The notes: a model not told the origin generated them from the sequence alone. A stretch of DNA of 64,000 nucleotides from Gammaproteobacteria bacterium (GCA_030425195.1 JAUIAV010000004.1:207855-271854); one strand, 5' to 3'; positions 7,923-16,870 are shown, numbered from the stretch's first letter. Program-made: numbers and translations.

Positions 7923-8039
7923 ATGAGCGAGTACATCGAACCCGTGGACGCACAGATTCTGAGAAAGATCGGCGTCAACGTCGCCGCCCTGATCGGCGTG
8001 TCATTCCTGCTCATCGCCATCGTGGTCGCGGTCACCTGA
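7923..8039 (+). CDS. 38-residue single-helix membrane microprotein
   Basis: ATG at 7923, TGA at 8037-8039. A very good ribosome binding site, AAAGGAGTCCTC, precedes the ATG. The product has a charged N-terminal part (MSEYIEPVDAQILRKIG) and one C-terminal hydrophobic helix of about 18 residues (AALIGVSFLLIAIVVAV). I recognise no family. It is divergent from the cytochrome c'-like operon and downstream of the FNR-type box, so it may be a low-oxygen-induced accessory subunit of a membrane complex; that is inference. The strong ribosome site and coherent helix argue that it is real. Confidence 0.6.
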   Translation: MSEYIEPVDAQILRKIGVNVAALIGVSFLLIAIVVAVT

Positions 8040-8046
8040 TCACGGC

Positions 8047-11000
8047 TCAGTCATCCACCCCATAGCGCAGCTCGATGGAGTGGGAATCTCCCGTCGTGGC
8101 CTGAACACTCAGACGGGAGTTGATCCGGTAGCGCAGCAGCACACCTCCAAGCCTCGAGAAAACACCGTAGGTGTAACGGAGGTAGAGGTTTCTGCGCAGG
8201 CGGACGGCGGCGCCCACTTCCATGTTTCCTTCCGTATCCTGGTCGACGATGATCTCCTCGAGATTCAGTGAGGTGGCCAGATCCTGAGTGATACCCGTGG
8301 CACTCAGGATCCCCATGGACAGCGCGGTGCCGGATACGCTCGAGCGCTGCTCACTGCTGGTGATCTGAGAAAACGTCCTGCCGGTGATGAGAAGTGCGAG
8401 AGCGTCTTCTTCCGGCAGCGGCGGCTGCGACATGATCTGGGTTTCCAGATTCTGCGCCGTGCCGCTGATCACGAGGCTGATCCGGAAGTCCCGGTCCTGG
8501 TGGCTGACGATCCGGGTGGCGACGACGTCCACCGCGGGATTGTCGATGGGACCCGCGAATGTCAGCTGCCCCCGTTCCACGCGAAAGACCTGTCCGTAGG
8601 CTTCGAACTCCGCTTCCCGGAGATTGATCGAGCCGGTCACGGACTGAAGTCGTCCCGGTGTTTCCCGCAGGCGAAGGCTGCCTGAAAGCCGGCTGCGCAG
8701 TCCGAACGCCTGCAGGAAAACCTCGTCGCCGAGACTGAGGGTCACGTCCGTCGTCCGCACCTGCTGGTTGGACTGGGACGCCTCCTCGTCCACGATGATC
8801 TCGTCCCTGGACGCGGTGACCGCGGTCTCGGGCAGATCGGCGATCAGAATGTTGGCGCGGGGAAGACTGACCTCCCCTCTCACCCTGAGATCCTCCGCGC
8901 CCATCGAGAGGGACAGGTTGCCATCCACCTCCGCCTCATAGTCCGGCAGATTGACGAGGCCGGCTCCGTCCAGGGTGACGTCCGTCAGCAGTCGTGGCGA
9001 TTCCGTCCCAAGCCCGTCGATGGACCCGCGCAGCGCCAGCCGGCCGGGACTCACCGCGCCCGCGCTCTCGAACGCAATGCTCGTGGTATCGGTGAGCGTT
9101 GCCTCCAGATTCAGATCGCTCACCTGCGCGTTCACTGCCAGCACGTCCCAGCCCGCGTCTTTGAGATTCAGACGCCCGTTGATCAGCGGTTCACCGATGG
9201 TACCCGCCACGTCCGCAGTGACCGACACGGCCCCTCGGATCCTGGCCAGCTCGAAGGCCACGTCCATGGGCAGCAGACTCTCCGCCAGCCAGATCCCGTT
9301 CAGCTCGAGCTGCAGTCTTCCCGCCAGTGTGGAATTCTCAAGCATCGGCGCCAGCTCGCTCGTCAGATTGCCGGTCAGAGTGAGTTCCTGAGAGCCATCA
9401 CCCGGCGTGGTGAGCAGTGCGCGCGCTCTATCGTCGGCCAGGTCCACGTTCATCTCCAGGCTGCCCAGCCGGAGCGGATCGAGATCGGGATGGTTCGCTA
9501 CCAGGTCGGCGAACGACAGCCGCGCGGTACCCTGAACCGGGTCGAACGTCTCCACATCCACCTGCACCGCCACCTGCCCGTTCATGGAGGCCCCGCTCCC
9601 GGGAAGTGGCAGTTCGGGCATCGTCCAGGCATCCAGCACCAGCTCCAGGCCGCCATCGGGATAATCCAGGTTGCCGCAGAGACGGCCCGGCGCTGCGTCG
9701 ATCTGCCCGGATTGCAGCAGCAGGCAGACGTCGTCCGCCCGTACCTGACCGGCATCGATGAGCACGGTCGAGGGATTCTCCAGCCGGGCGGTCGCCTCCA
9801 GTGCGGGATAGGCAGCCACGGCTTCGGTGACCGTGAGCGCAACCCTGTCTCCCTGAATCACGTAGCGCAGCGCGGTATCCAGAGTGCCCTGGCCCGCATC
9901 CAGGACCAGCTGCACGTTCCCGCCGTCCGCGTTGCCCGACATCGTCAGCTGCAGATCACCCAGAGCCTGGTCCGCGATCGCCATTCCGGAGACCGCTGCT
10001 TCCCCTTCCACGAAGGGGCCGTCCGCCGTTCCGCTGAAATTCACCCGCACAGACAGAGTTCCGTCCAGATCCTCCCGCGCAAGGGACAGCGGCAGACCGT
10101 TGCCCTCGAGCCTGCCCTCTAGGGCTCCGTCGAAACCGAAACGACCGTCCACATCCAGACGCCCACCCGCCTCCAGCAGGGCCGATCCGGACTCGATGGC
10201 CACCTCCGCGTCGGTCAGCGTCAGCTGCGCGACGGAGGCATCGAGCAGCTGACCCGCCGCAACGCCTCGCGCTGTCACACCTTCGAAAACCGCGGAGAAG
10301 GTCTCCAGCCAGCGGATCTCGCCCGACCCGGCAGCCGCGTGCACCTGGATGTCGGGCTGGGCCGACAGCTGCACACCGGTCAGCTCGAACGCGGAGAACC
10401 GGATGCTCTGCCAGTCCCCGGACCCTTCGGCCTCAATCCGGCTCTGAACCGTCGGATCGACCACACTGCCGCGGACATCGTATCTATAGCCGGACAGGTC
10501 ACCGTCCGCATTCAGATGCAGGTCCTGAAGAAGCACCGGACGTTCGATGAACCCGGCGAGATCGAGCTCAACGGCCGCGAGTTCCAGCGTATACGGCAGT
10601 CCTTCTGCCAGCAGATCCACCTGGCCGTGCAGCTCGACGTCCAGGGCCCTCGCGTCAACCCGGAAGGCAGCCAGAGGCCCGCCGGTCTGCAGCGCGACGA
10701 CAATGTCATCGTAGGCAAAACGCCCTTCGACGGCATAGCTGCTGTTGCTGATTGCCGCCGCGGCATCGATCGCCGTCAGCGGAAATCCGTCGACCTCCAG
10801 GCGCCCCACCTCCAGCCGGTCGACGATGATGGGCACCGGCAGACGGATCTCACCGGGCTCCGAAGCCGGCTGATCAGTCTCCCGGGTTTCGATGATCACG
10901 GTCCCTGCCCGGACCGATCTGAGTTGAATTCTCAGGAAGTCGAGCGACAGCCAGAGCGCCGGATTGACACAGACGTCGCTCAGAACCACCGAGAATCCAT

Positions 11001-11202
11001 CGGTCTCGAAGCGCACTCCGTCGGCGCAGAGATCTCCGAGCAGCGAACCGCTGAGACCGGATATCTCGAGCGCGGGTGCCAGCTGCTCTTCGACGAAGCG
11101 GACGATCAGCCGGTTGCCGGCAGTGCTGGAAAGTACACCCACCAGCACCACGAGAAACAGCACCAGTGCTGCGAACAGAACCCCTGTCAGGCGCGCGATC
11201 AC
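8047..11202 (-). CDS. tamB: Translocation and assembly module subunit TamB
   Basis: 1051 residues: one N-terminal membrane anchor (VIARLTGVLFAALVLFLVVL), a long repetitive beta-rich region with AsmA-like pattern, and a conserved C-terminal DUF490 domain (LRETPGRLQSVTGSINLREA; GLRSRLSGSLRL; VDQDTEGNMEVGAAVRLRRN). TamB is an inner-membrane-anchored protein that bridges the periplasm to TamA and supports outer-membrane protein or lipid delivery. E. coli TamB is about 1,260 residues, so this is a shorter form. The GTG at 11202 overlaps the tamA stop by four bases (GTGA). It is the last gene of a four-gene overlapping operon. Confidence 0.9.
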   Translation of the reverse strand: MIARLTGVLFAALVLFLVVLVGVLSSTAGNRLIVRFVEEQLAPALEISGLSGSLLGDLCADGVRFETDGFSVVLSDVCVNPALWLSLDFLRIQLRSVRAGTVIIETRETDQPASEPGEIRLPVPIIVDRLEVGRLEVDGFPLTAIDAAAAISNSSYAVEGRFAYDDIVVALQTGGPLAAFRVDARALDVELHGQVDLLAEGLPYTLELAAVELDLAGFIERPVLLQDLHLNADGDLSGYRYDVRGSVVDPTVQSRIEAEGSGDWQSIRFSAFELTGVQLSAQPDIQVHAAAGSGEIRWLETFSAVFEGVTARGVAAGQLLDASVAQLTLTDAEVAIESGSALLEAGGRLDVDGRFGFDGALEGRLEGNGLPLSLAREDLDGTLSVRVNFSGTADGPFVEGEAAVSGMAIADQALGDLQLTMSGNADGGNVQLVLDAGQGTLDTALRYVIQGDRVALTVTEAVAAYPALEATARLENPSTVLIDAGQVRADDVCLLLQSGQIDAAPGRLCGNLDYPDGGLELVLDAWTMPELPLPGSGASMNGQVAVQVDVETFDPVQGTARLSFADLVANHPDLDPLRLGSLEMNVDLADDRARALLTTPGDGSQELTLTGNLTSELAPMLENSTLAGRLQLELNGIWLAESLLPMDVAFELARIRGAVSVTADVAGTIGEPLINGRLNLKDAGWDVLAVNAQVSDLNLEATLTDTTSIAFESAGAVSPGRLALRGSIDGLGTESPRLLTDVTLDGAGLVNLPDYEAEVDGNLSLSMGAEDLRVRGEVSLPRANILIADLPETAVTASRDEIIVDEEASQSNQQVRTTDVTLSLGDEVFLQAFGLRSRLSGSLRLRETPGRLQSVTGSINLREAEFEAYGQVFRVERGQLTFAGPIDNPAVDVVATRIVSHQDRDFRISLVISGTAQNLETQIMSQPPLPEEDALALLITGRTFSQITSSEQRSSVSGTALSMGILSATGITQDLATSLNLEEIIVDQDTEGNMEVGAAVRLRRNLYLRYTYGVFSRLGGVLLRYRINSRLSVQATTGDSHSIELRYGVDD

Positions 11203-12932
11203 AGATCCGGGCCCATGGAGACGTGAAGCCGGAAGCTGCCATCGCCGGTCTGCGGAAACGCCAGATCCACACGGATGGGTCCCACCGGCGAATACCAGCG
11301 CACGCCTGCGCCCAGGCTCCACGGCAGATCGTCGAGCAGGTCACCCTGTCCCACGTTTCCCGCATCGACGAACAGCGCAGCGGACCATCGCTCGCGGAAG
11401 AGCCAGTCCCCTTCGACGCTGCCCGTCACGATGGCACGTCCCCCGATCGCCCGGCCCTCGTCGTCCAGCGGACCCAGAGACTGGAAGTCATAGCCTCTGA
11501 CGCTGCGGTCACCCCCCGCGAAGAACCGCCAGGTGGGTGGCACCTTGTCGAAGTTGTTGGTTTCCATCCAGCCGGTCTCTGCCCGCATCAGCACCCGGCC
11601 CCGTTCCGAGAACGGCAGAATGGTCTTGCCGCTGACGTGCATGCGGATGAAAGACGCATCGGACACCACCGCGCGGGTGGCCCCCGCCACCTCGCCGCGG
11701 AACCGGAAGCCGCGCGTTGGCCTGGCCGGGGCGTTCGCCGTCAGAAAGTTGATGCCCCAGCCCGGTACCAGGGACTGCTTCTGGCTCCAGTCCCCGTCCT
11801 GCAGGAAGCGCTCGACGACCAGCTCAATGAACGGCGTGGAGCTCCAGGTCAGCGAATGAAAGCGGTTTTCGCGAAGCCCGAGCTTCCAGGCGATCCGTTC
11901 CACTGCCTCCGTGTCTTCCCGGTTCACCCCGCCGTAGATCGAATACCAGTCGTTCTGCGGACGGGTGCCCGGAATCCGGTAGTCGGCCGTGGCGTTCTGG
12001 CGAACGCGGGACAACTCGGTATCGAGCTCCAGCCGGTGTCCGCTCCGGTTGAGGCGCCGATGCACGAAATCACCCCGGACCACCACGCCTGTATCCGTGC
12101 CGAACCCTACACCGACGCCGTAGCGTATGCGCCGGCCTTCCTCGATGGTCACCACCACATCGGCGACCGGCTCACCGTTTTCTCTCGGTACGGCTTTGAC
12201 ATCGACGGCTGAAAAGTAATCAGCACGGACCAGGTCGTTGTGCAGTGATCGCAGCCGACGGTGCTCGAACGGCGCGCCCTCTTCGAATCTCACGAAGCGC
12301 AGAAGCAGACGCTCATCGAGGATGTGCTCACTGAAAGTCAGCTCGCCGAACCGGTATCGCGGACCGGTGTCCAGCACCAGTTCGATCTCAGCGCTCCGCT
12401 CTGCCCGGTTCACCCGGATCGCGCTGCTTCTGAGCTCCGACTCGAAGAAGCCGTATTCCAGCGCCGCGACCAGCAGCCGGTTTCTCAGCGAATCGTAGGC
12501 ATCGTGCTGGAGCTGTTCCCCGAGGTCGATGCCCGGCTCTTCCAGCAGCCGGGTAAAAACCGGGAGGTCTTCGCCGGGACCGATCACGTCGATGTTCGTT
12601 GCCGTGATCAGCACCGGCTCTCCGGGATCGACGTGAAACGTCGCCTGCCAGCATCCGTCCTCCGGCTCCTCGAGCTCGGAGCGAATGATGGGGTCGTAGT
12701 ACCCGAACGGCCTCAGTGCCGAACGGATGGCGTTGTTTGATCGGGCGAACAGGTGACGGATCCGCACCCGATCCTGATCACAGGACTCATCATCGAGACG
12801 CATGTGGGCCAGCACGTTCGCCCGCAGGGCGTCTTCCAGACCCTCCAGGCGAACGCCCGCCTGCACCGGGTACGCGACGAATACCCAGAGGAACGCGGCG
12901 ATCGGTAAGAGACGTTTCTGCCTGTCAGTCAT
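11199..12932 (-). CDS. tamA: Translocation and assembly module subunit TamA (Omp85 family)
   Basis: 577 residues, the same length as E. coli TamA. Signal peptide ends near AYPVQA (residue 25); POTRA-type domains follow (for example YYDPIIRSEL, GPRYRFGELTF, FEEGAPFEHRRLRSL), then a 16-strand-type barrel with GGDRSVRGYDFQSLGP and the end motif YSPVGPIRVDLAF. The last residue is Leu instead of the usual aromatic residue of outer-membrane barrels. The start overlaps the upstream channel gene by 8 bases, and the stop overlaps tamB by 4, so all three are translationally linked. Confidence 0.9.
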   Translation of the reverse strand: MTDRQKRLLPIAAFLWVFVAYPVQAGVRLEGLEDALRANVLAHMRLDDESCDQDRVRIRHLFARSNNAIRSALRPFGYYDPIIRSELEEPEDGCWQATFHVDPGEPVLITATNIDVIGPGEDLPVFTRLLEEPGIDLGEQLQHDAYDSLRNRLLVAALEYGFFESELRSSAIRVNRAERSAEIELVLDTGPRYRFGELTFSEHILDERLLLRFVRFEEGAPFEHRRLRSLHNDLVRADYFSAVDVKAVPRENGEPVADVVVTIEEGRRIRYGVGVGFGTDTGVVVRGDFVHRRLNRSGHRLELDTELSRVRQNATADYRIPGTRPQNDWYSIYGGVNREDTEAVERIAWKLGLRENRFHSLTWSSTPFIELVVERFLQDGDWSQKQSLVPGWGINFLTANAPARPTRGFRFRGEVAGATRAVVSDASFIRMHVSGKTILPFSERGRVLMRAETGWMETNNFDKVPPTWRFFAGGDRSVRGYDFQSLGPLDDEGRAIGGRAIVTGSVEGDWLFRERWSAALFVDAGNVGQGDLLDDLPWSLGAGVRWYSPVGPIRVDLAFPQTGDGSFRLHVSMGPDL

Positions 12933-14817
12933 CCGCTGGCGTCAGCACGATCAGGCGATCGTTCTCGGCCGGGGTCCAGGTCAGACCAGCATCCGGGTTC
13001 AGCAGTACGCGACCGCCGTTGAGAGTCTGCGCGAGCACGCCGATGGCCAGACGGCCATCCGCGCGGGCGGCACTGCTCAGGGCGGCGAAGCTCACCGGGG
13101 CAGCGTCGCTGGGGGCTACCTCGCACAGCGATATGCGTGGGCCGGTGGACTGAATCAGACCGCTGAACAGCAGACCGAGCTCCGGTCTCAGAGCGACCTG
13201 GGAAAACACGTAGCTCACCACCATCGGGCTGAGCATGACATCGTTGGACGTATGATCGAACAGCGCTTCATTCTCCTCTTCGAGCACCTCTACCAGGGTA
13301 TGAGTGCCCTCCGGCTCGAGCAGACGCCTGACGGAGAGATAGGCGGTCAGAGTCGCCGCATCGGCCACCGCCTCGTCTCCGAGACGCTGACGGGCAAGCA
13401 GAATGATGTTGTCGTAGCCCGCCGGGGCCAGCCCGGCCATCTGATCAGTATCGAGGAAGTTCAGCACCAGCTGCCGAACCTTCGGATGCTCGGGAGCTGC
13501 CGTCCGCTCCTCCAGCGGACTGATGCCGACCACATCAATACACTCCACGGACGCTTCGTAGCAGAGCAGCTCTTCGATCAGCAGCGGCACCTTGCGGCTC
13601 CAGCCGAGCACCAGAATGCGCCGTTTCCTTTCCGCATGGCTCAGCATCCTGCCGGCATCAGAGTCCACGGCGGGTGGCGTTCCGACCTGAATCCGGCAGT
13701 CGTCGAAATCCCGGGCCACGAAAACGAGCTCGTCACCCGGGTGCACTTCTCTGTCATCCCCGGGGTTCATACGCACGGTTCGGGTGTCGGAATCGATGAA
13801 TCCCACCAGAAGCGCTCTGCCGCTGCCACCCCGCAGCGCACCGAAGCTCGCCGGTTGCCCCTCCGGCATCCGCCGGAGATAGAGACCGTTTCCTTCGTTG
13901 ACCGAAAGCAGCTCCGAGTAAGCGGACCAGACGCCGGGCTGAAGTACCGATTGGGACATGAGTCTGGCTACGGTTCTGTCCACGTCCACCACGGACAGCG
14001 GACCCTCGTAGGCGGACTCGGCGATCACCCGACGATTGCTGTTGTAGAGTGCGGCGACGGCATGAGGCAGGCCACCCGCCTGTTTTCTGCCGTCATCTTT
14101 GTAGTAGGAGATGGACGCGAGGGACTTGATGGTTTCAGCGTCGCTCACGCCCGGCTGAGCAATGGCGAAATCGGCACCGGGCAGAATGACGGCACCGGCG
14201 GACTGGAAGGCAACCCGCTCGAGGCTGTCGATCTGCAGCGGATTACCCGCGCGCAGGATGACTTTCCGGTCGTCCCACAGCTCGTCCAGTGCTTCTCTGA
14301 GCGTGCTGCGAAGCTCCGCGTCCACCTCCCTGGCGAGCACCACGATGCGCAGGCCGGATGCATCGCGACCGTCGAGAAACCGCCTCACCCTGCCCGTCGA
14401 CTTCAGCAGCTCCAGCACGATGGACGGTGTCCGGTGGTTCCAGCCGAGGATGAGGATGTGATCCTTCAGCCGCAGATCCGAAATGCCGGACTCCACCCTG
14501 AGAATCCACTGATTCATCCATTGCGTGAGAATGGCAATCAGCAGGCCCAGAAAAAGCAGATAGCCCAGCACGGTCACCACCGTGGAGACGGTCCGGCTGA
14601 CCGTGCCGACGTCGTCGCCCAGGTAGCCGGGGTCGGTCAGGCGCAGGAACGCCCACCACACCGCACCCCCGAAATCGCCGAATCCCGGATCCAGGATCCA
14701 CACCATGACACCGCCGGTCATGGCGACCAGCACCACGATCAGTGCCGCGGCAAGCAGGCGGTAGTGCACGCCTCGGAGCAGCAGGCGTTCTATGGTGAAC
14801 TGCAGATAGCGGATCAT
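12925..14817 (-). CDS. CASTOR/POLLUX-like ion channel with RCK-type domains
   Basis: 630 residues. Two membrane helices (about 20-43 and 82-106) flank a pore-like segment WWAFLRLTDPGYLGDD (about 54-69). Two Rossmann-type regulatory domains follow: KDHILILGWNHRTPSIVLELL and, later, RRILVLGWSRKVPLLIEELL. This is the layout of CASTOR/POLLUX-like and other RCK-gated cation channels. Ion selectivity is not predictable; the classical TVGYG filter is absent (LTDPGYLG). ATGA overlap with the mscS-like gene upstream and an 8-bp overlap with tamA downstream put it in the middle of one transcript. Confidence 0.8.
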   Translation of the reverse strand: MIRYLQFTIERLLLRGVHYRLLAAALIVVLVAMTGGVMVWILDPGFGDFGGAVWWAFLRLTDPGYLGDDVGTVSRTVSTVVTVLGYLLFLGLLIAILTQWMNQWILRVESGISDLRLKDHILILGWNHRTPSIVLELLKSTGRVRRFLDGRDASGLRIVVLAREVDAELRSTLREALDELWDDRKVILRAGNPLQIDSLERVAFQSAGAVILPGADFAIAQPGVSDAETIKSLASISYYKDDGRKQAGGLPHAVAALYNSNRRVIAESAYEGPLSVVDVDRTVARLMSQSVLQPGVWSAYSELLSVNEGNGLYLRRMPEGQPASFGALRGGSGRALLVGFIDSDTRTVRMNPGDDREVHPGDELVFVARDFDDCRIQVGTPPAVDSDAGRMLSHAERKRRILVLGWSRKVPLLIEELLCYEASVECIDVVGISPLEERTAAPEHPKVRQLVLNFLDTDQMAGLAPAGYDNIILLARQRLGDEAVADAATLTAYLSVRRLLEPEGTHTLVEVLEEENEALFDHTSNDVMLSPMVVSYVFSQVALRPELGLLFSGLIQSTGPRISLCEVAPSDAAPVSFAALSSAARADGRLAIGVLAQTLNGGRVLLNPDAGLTWTPAENDRLIVLTPADD

Positions 14818-15656
14818 GACTCTGTTCTCCGAACAACCTCGATGGCGCCGTCGATGTGCACGTCGCGCTGGGGAAAGGCGATGACGATGCCGTTCGAATC
14901 GAACTGCTCCGTGATGGCGAACCGGAGGTTGCTGCGCACCTGTCGCAGGTCGCGCTCGCCGGAAGCATCAATCCAGAAATAGACGTCGAAGACGAGCGCG
15001 GAGTCGCCGAAGTCCTCGAAGATCACCAGGGGCTCGGGGTTCTCCATGACGTCGGGATCGGATCGAACCGTCTCTTCGAGGAGACGCCGTACCGTCTGGA
15101 CCGGAGATCCATAGGCCACGCCCACACGGACCAGAGCGCGCATGCGGCGATCCACCAGCGTCCAGTTCACCACCGTATTCTCCAGCAGCTGGCTGTTCGG
15201 CACCAGAAGATGCACTCCGTCCACGCGCTTGATGCGGGTGGATCGGGTGTTGATGGCTTCCACCGTTCCCTTGGTTTCGCCGATCTCCAGGAAGTCCCCG
15301 ATCCGGATGGGCCGCTCCCACATGAGGATCCAGCCGCTGATGAAGTTGTTGATGATGTTCTGCGCGCCGAAGCCGACGCCGATTGCGATGGCGCCGGACA
15401 CGAAAGCGAAGGCGCCGAGCGGCACGTTCAGCAGGTCGAGCGCGGTGAACACCAGCAGCACGATCACCAGCACGTAGAACGCCCGGCGGGTGAAATGCAC
15501 GAGATCGGGATTCGTCTGGCTGGCGGCAAGACGCCGGGTCAGGATTTTTTCGCACCAGCGGGCAACCAGGAAACCGATGATGACGACGACGGGTGCGGTC
15601 AGCAGCTGGCCCACCGTCAGCTGCTGACCACCCAGGTTCAGCAGCACTATGTTCAT
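14814..15656 (-). CDS. MscS-family small-conductance mechanosensitive channel
   Basis: 280 residues with three membrane helices (about 14-33, 60-80, 85-112). The pore-lining TM3 has the small-residue pattern AFVSGAIAIGVGFGAQNI, followed by the beta domain (IRIGDFLEIGETKGTVEAI; RIKRVDGVHLLVPNSQLL) and the alpha/beta C-terminal domain. Predicted inner-membrane osmotic release channel. First gene of the operon mscS-like, CASTOR/POLLUX-like, tamA, tamB; the region upstream (15657-16056) holds a tandem array and should include the promoter. Confidence 0.88.
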   Translation of the reverse strand: MNIVLLNLGGQQLTVGQLLTAPVVVIIGFLVARWCEKILTRRLAASQTNPDLVHFTRRAFYVLVIVLLVFTALDLLNVPLGAFAFVSGAIAIGVGFGAQNIINNFISGWILMWERPIRIGDFLEIGETKGTVEAINTRSTRIKRVDGVHLLVPNSQLLENTVVNWTLVDRRMRALVRVGVAYGSPVQTVRRLLEETVRSDPDVMENPEPLVIFEDFGDSALVFDVYFWIDASGERDLRQVRSNLRFAITEQFDSNGIVIAFPQRDVHIDGAIEVVRRTES

Positions 15657-15818
15657 GTATTCGCTCAGCTTTTCGATGGCGACCTCCAGCCGCTCACAGT
15701 TTGTGGCGGCACTTTCCGGTCCGCCGGCAGGAGAGGTTGCGGCATTCTCAGCGTCATGTCGAGATGGCCCGAGCCCTGGTCAGACCCCGATGACTCCCTG
15801 GCTCATGCTGACTCGTAC

Positions 15819-15939
15819 AGAGCTGATGTAGAGCTGATGTAGAGCTGATGTAGAGCTGATGTAGAGCTGATGTAGAGGTCATTTAAGGCTCATCTAAAGC
15901 TCATCTAAAGCTCAAGAAGGGGTTGAATAGAGCTCATCT
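15819..15939. repeat. 11-bp tandem repeat array in the intergenic region
   Basis: Eleven consecutive 11-bp units in one phase. Units 1-5 (15819-15873) are exact copies of AGAGCTGATGT. Units 6-9 are diverged (AGAGGTCATTT, AAGGCTCATCT, AAAGCTCATCT, AAAGCTCAAGA), unit 10 is poor, and unit 11 (15929-15939, AGAGCTCATCT) is again close. The array lies between the divergent mscS-like operon (start 15656) and the small gene at 16057. The unit is close to one helical turn, so repeated sites would face the same side of the DNA. The remaining parts of 15657-16056 show no gene. Confidence 0.85.
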
Positions 15940-16056
15940 CACGCCCGTCGCCGGGATCCGGGGTGACGAAGTTGATTCGAAAGTGTGACGGACTTCGCAG
16001 TGTTCGGGGAGCACAGGATCTAGATTCACTCACGCCCACTTCAACGAGGAAAGAGG

Positions 16057-16290
16057 ATGTCTTCGCAAATCGATCAGGATCAGCTGTCTCAGAACGAAAT
16101 GAGCCTGGATGCAATGAGTCTGGATGCATTGAACCGGGATGCCCAGGACGAGCTGACTCACGAAGAAATGGACCTGGAGCTTGCCGAGCTGCTGGGATCC
16201 GACGATACGCCGCCGGAGGCCTTCTACCTGGCGCTCAGACAGGCGCTGACTCAACTGGAGCACCACAGCGACTCCGTCGCCGCGGCCTGA
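16057..16290 (+). CDS. Small acidic hypothetical protein with short internal repeats
   Basis: 77 residues; ATG at 16057 follows GAGGAAAGAGG, a strong ribosome site. The N-terminal half repeats a five-residue unit (EMSLDA, MSLDA, LNRDA, QDELT), and the middle is acidic (HEEMDLELAELLGSDD). The C-terminal part TPPEAFYLALRQALTQLEHH looks helical. No membrane segment and no family recognised. It lies just beyond the 11-bp array and converges with the gene at 16317-16643 over a strong hairpin. Confidence 0.6.
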   Translation: MSSQIDQDQLSQNEMSLDAMSLDALNRDAQDELTHEEMDLELAELLGSDDTPPEAFYLALRQALTQLEHHSDSVAAA

Positions 16291-16303
16291 TACCGGCGAC
16301 CGG

Positions 16304-16328
16304 CGGCGGGCTGCTTTCAGGCCCGCCG
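16304..16328. terminator. GC-rich hairpin between convergent genes
   Basis: CGGCGGGC and GCCCGCCG form perfect 8-base arms around a 9-base loop that contains the stop codon of the minus-strand gene (16317-16319). No long T-run follows on either strand, but the stem is strong and could serve as a two-way transcript end. Confidence 0.45.
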
Positions 16329-16643
16329 TGCTTCTTCACGGATACAACGCGCTGCCTCATCGCGGGTGTAGAAGACGCCGTCCCGGACGAATCCCGCCAC
16401 GATGCTGTCCCTGAGCGCCACGATCCGATCCTCGGCATCACGCTCCGTCACCCATTCGTCGGGCAGGCAGCAGAGCAGGTGCATGGCAGCACAGCTTCCG
16501 GATTCGGTTCTCGCCAGCTCTACCCGGCCGGTCAGGCCGTCCTGAAACGCCGGTAGAAACCGCGAACGGCAGTTGTTTTCACTGACGCCGCCGGTACCGG
16601 CAAACGCCTCGTTCTCGTCTCGCAGTCGCTCGTAGGTGTACAT
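16317..16643 (-). CDS. Hypothetical protein
   Basis: 108 residues from ATG 16643 (preceded by GAGAGGTGAGG); the frame opens earlier, at 16697. The protein is soluble, with a Cys pair in MHLLCCLPDEWVTERD and a C-terminal helix TRDEAARCIREEARRA. No signal peptide or membrane segment. I recognise no family. It has its own upstream region (16644-16870), shared with the MFS gene, which contains two inverted repeats. Confidence 0.5.
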   Translation of the reverse strand: MYTYERLRDENEAFAGTGGVSENNCRSRFLPAFQDGLTGRVELARTESGSCAAMHLLCCLPDEWVTERDAEDRIVALRDSIVAGFVRDGVFYTRDEAARCIREEARRA

Positions 16644-16779
16644 CGTCAATACCTCACCTCTCGCAGGCGGCTTGGTCGCCTGTGGGTTGATCAGCATATT
16701 CCGTACCAGAACTCACAGCGGATTCGTCCATCCGTTATCCGGCACCATATAGCGCCCCCTTCCATGAATATCGTGTGAA

Positions 16780-16832
16780 CGGGTCAACGACCCGGCCGTA
16801 GAGGACCTGGCGCGGAGGGTCAGGATCTGACC
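16780..16832. repeat. Two inverted repeats in the divergent intergenic region
   Basis: CGGGTC-AAC-GACCCG (16780-16794) and GGTCAG-GAT-CTGACC (16818-16832), each with perfect 6-base arms and a 3-base centre, the centres 38 bp apart. They lie between the divergent hypothetical gene (start 16643) and MFS gene (16871 or 16949). They could be operators; no T-run makes them likely terminators. Confidence 0.35.
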
Positions 16833-16870
16833 GGCCGGGTGGCAATTTCAGTCAATTATTCTGCCTTTAT

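Noticed and set aside
12802..14982. 726-codon open frame opposite the CASTOR/POLLUX-like gene
   Set aside because: Antisense shadow; the minus-strand gene has clear membrane helices, nucleotide-binding motifs and coupled neighbours.
15819..15939. CRISPR array
   Set aside because: Units are 11 bp with no spacers; no cas gene nearby.
16068..16081. Second FNR-type site TCGATCAGGATCAG
   Set aside because: Two mismatches to the conserved half-sites and located inside a coding sequence.
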